Part shown: positions 61,098-64,000 of the stretch, piece by piece
Layout: each line of letters opens with the position of its first letter
Numbering within the stretch: the first letter of the stretch is position 1
Origin: Hydractinia symbiolongicarpus
Lineage: Eukaryota; Cnidaria; Hydrozoa; Anthoathecata; Hydractiniidae
Assembly (NCBI RefSeq): GCF_029227915.1
Contig: NC_079877.1
Coordinates: 19,557,851 to 19,621,850, forward strand
Length of the DNA stretch: 64,000 nt
Direction: 5' to 3'
Notes under the pieces: model-generated
Database searches by the model: none
Told to the model about the DNA's origin: nothing
Seen by the model: the letters and a program-made list of their open reading frames with translations, nothing else
Translations under genes and position numbers: made by a program

Positions 61098-61253
61098 CTT
61101 ATTTCTGTACCAATATCTATTTTCTTATTTGCAAAAAGACAAAGGTAAGGACTTCCTGCAAAGTATTTTACTCTCACTGTACTATTTGCATAAGACTTTC
61201 CACTGTCGTTGACATATTTGCCATAGCGTGTATGCTCGTTTGTAGCATCAACA
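61098..61253 (-). CDS. KMT5A-like SET-domain exon (histone lysine methyltransferase type)
   Basis: Exon of 156 nt with acceptor TATTTTAG and donor AAG|GTATTT. It encodes VDATNEHTRYGKYVND, then a middle with GSPYLCLFANKKI and DIGTEIR. Set-1/KMT5A (H4K20 methyltransferase) proteins have C-V-D-A-T-x-E-x-x-R-x-G-R-x-I-N-H-S...L-x-L-x-A-x-R-D-I-x-x-G-E-E-L at this place. Here the cofactor-binding N-H-S is N-D-S, so activity is doubtful. The first half of the SET domain is not found between this exon and the Polinton fragment at 61.8 kb; it may lie beyond the window or be lost. In cnidarian-like genomes such SET genes are often multicopy, which is inference here. Confidence 0.6.
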
Positions 61254-61799
61254 CTAAAATAAATAGTTTCGTTTTTAAGCATACAGACTCATGTTGAATT
61301 TTATCTTGATTGTTTTATTGAAATTAAAAAATCAGATTTTATCATACCTTTTTAAATTAAATTTGTTTAATTTTAATAATTAAATGTATTTATGTTTTTT
61401 TATAAGCATAATAAATTTTTAGATGAGGCTCGGCAATGCTTAAGTAAAGGCTGAAGATATGCTTGCGGTATTCTTATTACGATAAAATCTGTATTTCCGA
61501 AAATGTGAAAATCCTTTACAATAATGGACGAGTTCACAGTTTCAGTTAAACATTGTTTAAATAGATTATTCTTTTGTTACAATGCAGAATTTAAAAAAGG
61601 AAGTAAACTGTTATGAATTACAAAGATTCTGAGTGAAGAAAAATAAACTAACTTTTTGTAAAAAGTTAAAATTTCTTTGCAAATATTATGAATATGGTTA
61701 CTACTAGCAACATACTTAATTTTCTTCCCCTGAAATTATTTCTTTATAAAACGAAAAAATTTTGATATCGGAAACATGCAGAGATTGAGCACAAGCAGA

Positions 61800-62074
61800 C
61801 AGGAGGCCGAGACGGTACTATAATAAAATAAGTGAAGAAGAACAAAAACAGGAGGAGAGAGTCATTACGAAACCACCAAAGCATCCGGGAAGGGTTGCAC
61901 AGGGACACAAGTTGGCGGCACTGATGAAGAAGAGGAAGGAAGAAATGAAGAGCCTATTGTCAAAACCTCTTCTGCGGCCAGTTCCGTACAGTCGATGGTT
62001 AATGTCTACATATATAGTGTAGGGACCCTGGCCGTGCTTGCCATAGGAGTGGGCGTCTGGTATTATGGTGATTA
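61800..62074 (+). pseudogene. Polinton/Maverick small membrane protein, frameshifted
   Basis: One plus-strand frame carries a basic PKHPGRVAQGHKLAALM segment followed by a lysine/glutamate helix. Another frame then gives a C-terminal hydrophobic segment (VGTLAVLAIGVGVWYY) and a TAG at about 62,074. A short protein with G-R-V-A-x-G-x-x-L-A and a single C-terminal membrane span is a regular small gene of Polintons, so the two pieces are likely one gene broken by a frameshift near 61,970. It converges on the polymerase fragment to the right. Confidence 0.5.
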
Positions 62075-62500
62075 GTAAACACGCCTCCATTTTATTCCCC
62101 TGTGGGATAATGGCCCTTTGGCAAGTGTTGTAATTTGATCGGGCTGCACAAGCCTTTTATCGTCCTCCCTTTTGAGTGCTAACTTATTCACCTCCTGGGT
62201 GTATACCGCATGGTTCTTGTTTTGAATCAGCACTTGGCTCTCGTAGACGTCAACGCCCTCTTCCAGACACCGTTGATAGTCATCAAAGGTGATGGATTTT
62301 TTGGTTATGCATCTCTTCACGCCCTTCGCTTTGCGATCACCGCCTTCTTTGGTAGGGCTCTTGTAGGCATATAGCTTGACCCTCAGGGTGACGAATTCGG
62401 GCATGATTTTCCCTGCTAATTCATCCTTCATGAGGCCTACAACCTTCTTATTTTTCCCTATAGGGAGAGGCTTACCATCATCTGGATTATAGTCTTGAGC
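62072..62500 (-). pseudogene. C-terminal fragment of a Polinton-type protein-primed DNA polymerase B
   Basis: The minus-strand frame runs through IGKNKKVVGLMKDELAGKIM, EFVTLRVKLYAYK, KAKGVKRCITKKSI, and a closing VYTQEVNKLALKREDDKR. This order (G-x-F/M-K-D-E...F-V-x-L-R-x-K-x-Y-x-Y...K-x-K-G-x-K...K-x-A-L-x-x-x-D-D-K-R) is the end of the DNA_pol_B_2 polymerases of Polintons/Mavericks. The catalytic D-T-D and upstream exonuclease regions are absent, and the frame breaks near 62,490, so it is an inactive relic. Polintons are large virus-like transposons of animal genomes. Confidence 0.7.
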
Positions 62501-62720
62501 CGGTCTGGCACATACTTCAGCAGCCAGGGCTTCTTTTCAATGGCCCTGTTGCACATGTCTTGCGTCTTGAAACAACTCATTTATATATACAGATTTCAAC
62601 AAAGACAGAGGATTATTGGACGCATGTCCCATGTCTTGAACTGGTCTGGGATAAACCAGAATATGTTGGGTATGCTTTTCAACAGCCTTATTGCACATGT
62701 CCCGAAGGGCAATATCAGAA
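62500..62720 (-). pseudogene. MC-repeat region beside the Polinton polymerase, broken frames
   Basis: In shifting minus-strand frames there are two or three copies of an approximately 35-residue unit with the pattern T-Q-D-M-C-N-x-A-x-E-K-x-P-x-x-L-x-x-V-P-D-x-x-K-T (clearest at about 62,580-62,490; degraded copies at about 62,710-62,600). Similar repeats occur next to or inside cnidarian Polinton polymerase genes as I remember them. Frameshifts separate every unit. Confidence 0.45.
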
Positions 62721-62769
62721 AATTACTCATTTTCTGTATGATATGGCACTGATTATTAGGGACTAGGTC

Positions 62770-63888
62770 TTAGCTATGCACTGATTATTAGGGAATAACC
62801 TTTGATAGGCATGGCTCAACACCGCATGGTAGTGGATTGGCGTTGATCAGTTATGCTTAACTGTGGCGTGCACGTATGTGCGACTGTGCTTGGAGGAACG
62901 TTTCCCTATCTCTGTGGCAATTGTTGAAGGCATGGTCAATGTAAATTCAACAGACAAATTTTACTGAATAAGCAGTACATAAGGTAAATTTTTGTTAAAA
63001 TTTAATGAAAATCATCAGATGCGTTTCTGTTCTGTAATCTGTTTCTGTTTCATGAAATTACCCGCAATGGATTCTTTCTAACCACCTAAATTTTGTAGAG
63101 AGAAAACGTTTTAGCTAACTGATTTTTAATTGAATTTTCCACACATCACACTTGCAAAATTTTCAATCCTTGAACTACTGCACATGCGAAGCAAGAAAAA
63201 TAAATAAGTAACTTATATACATTGCTTTATTCTAGAAAGAAACTCATTCTTTTTGCAAAATCAGTAATTTTAATACCATTTGAAGGGTTTCTTGAATAAT
63301 GTAGAAGCTTAATTGGCTGATTTGTTATTGCTTTTTGTTGACATATTTAACAATGCACTACAACATTACCGATTACAACATTTTGCGTGTTAAAATACCT
63401 ACCATTTTCAAAATATATCTAAATAATATTTTTATTGGTAATTTGGTAATTATTTTTGTGGTCAATTATGAGAATTTTAATAACTGGCAATTCATCAAAT
63501 ACTATTCACAAATATTTTTGAAAGTATACACTTTTACATCATTCTGGAAAATCAAATCCTGCAAACAAAATTTTATGCAACCAATGCAACATACAAAATT
63601 AGGAGCATGCGAAAATTAATACCATTAAAGGTAAGTTCAAGTGTAAAGTTTTGCACAAGTGATATAGCTTTCTCTGCTGGACTAAAACCTTGACAATATT
63701 ATTAGTGTAAAAAGTGTTGTTTATTTGTTCATAATAACTCTAGGAAATAATGGTGCTGTAAAAGTGGTAAAAGAAGTATCTTGTTATCAGCGAGATGTAT
63801 CTATTGCTTATAATATGCCAAGTGGCTACTGTTGTCACCACAATTACCATGACTTAATTATTTGTTTTACTTCCTTTTAAATATTTAG
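62770..63888. other. AT-rich intronic sequence, nothing firmly recognised
   Basis: After a less AT-rich 150 bp (62,800-62,940, perhaps more Polinton debris) the sequence is AT-rich with no domain. A 94-codon frame at 63,335 is Ile/Asn/Phe-rich as expected by chance. A pyrimidine tract leads into the acceptor at 63,888. Confidence 0.45.
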
Positions 63889-63965
63889 ATCCTCTGTATA
63901 CATTATCAAGTGAACGTGATCATGCCCGCACAACTTTTAGAGCGAACAGAAATATTGCTCGCATC
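63889..63965 (+). CDS. Internal coding exon, probable exon 2 of the gene starting at 46,590
   Basis: A strong acceptor (pyrimidine-rich tract, then ATATTTAG) and a perfect donor (ATC|GTAAGT) bound 77 nt. Read with one base from a preceding phase-1 exon it encodes DPLYTLSSERDHARTTF and RANRNIARI with no stop and ends in phase 0. The only phase-1 donor with coding upstream on this strand is at 46,656. The peptide is polar and helix-prone; I do not recognise the family. The gene continues beyond the window. Confidence 0.55.
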
Positions 63966-64000
63966 GTAAGTCTATTACACAAACTCATTCCTTCTTAGTC

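Noticed and set aside
61818-62090. 90-codon minus-strand frame with hydrophobic stretches
   Set aside because: Antisense of the Polinton small membrane protein, whose plus-strand frames carry the recognisable motif.
63741-63873. Plus-strand open stretch after CTCTAG (NNGAVKVVKEVSCYQ...)
   Set aside because: Acceptor-like start but no donor, and the frame ends in TAA just before the well-supported acceptor at 63,888.

Overview
This is a eukaryotic, animal nuclear sequence. The evidence is spliced genes with consensus donors and acceptors, a conserved cilium gene, Polinton, LINE, THAP and P2X7-like transposon remnants, and a large satellite array. The very AT-rich non-satellite DNA and this mix of elements suggest an aquatic invertebrate such as a cnidarian (hydrozoan-like). 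That placement is inference; nothing here fixes the species.

Layout. Positions 1-44,524 are one continuous satellite array of about 245 head-to-tail monomers of roughly 181-182 bp, still running at the left edge of the window. Blocks of 3 to 17 monomers are re-duplicated as higher-order repeats, with offsets such as 1,996, 2,178, 2,905, 1,633, 2,706 and 2,163 bp. The last 4 kb (40.5-44.5 kb) is a more diverged family with its own short sub-repeats, as expected at an array edge. The many minus-strand reading frames in the array are by-products of the repeat, not genes.

The array stops about 430 bp downstream of a complete three-exon gene on the minus strand (44,956-46,375), which I identify as CFAP68 (C11orf1/UPF0686), a ciliary microtubule inner protein. 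Its start faces, across 214 bp, the first exon of an unrecognised plus-strand gene (46,590-46,656). A phase-matched second exon of that gene lies at 63,889-63,965. If the two belong together, the 17-kb intron between them holds everything else in the window.

That interval is a transposon graveyard. It contains a LINE reverse-transcriptase tail (47.2 kb); a 1.44-kb element with palindromic terminal inverted repeats and an internal 53-bp minisatellite (47,920-49,362), plus a partial inverted second copy (55,172-55,930); a dispersed CACTTAGCGGGACA motif family with a linked 204-bp tandem repeat (50.5-51.4 kb); a LINE endonuclease fragment (56.5-57.0 kb); and a 2.48-kb TTAA-flanked element (57,540-60,018). 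That last element carries a THAP-domain exon on one strand and P2X7-type cytoplasmic-domain exons on the other, and is itself interrupted by a 962-bp MITE-like insertion with a 6-bp target duplication. Further right are two exons of a KMT5A-like SET domain (60.6-61.25 kb) and a broken Polinton/Maverick fragment (61.8-62.7 kb).

Only CFAP68 and its head-to-head neighbour look like live host genes; the SET exons are uncertain.
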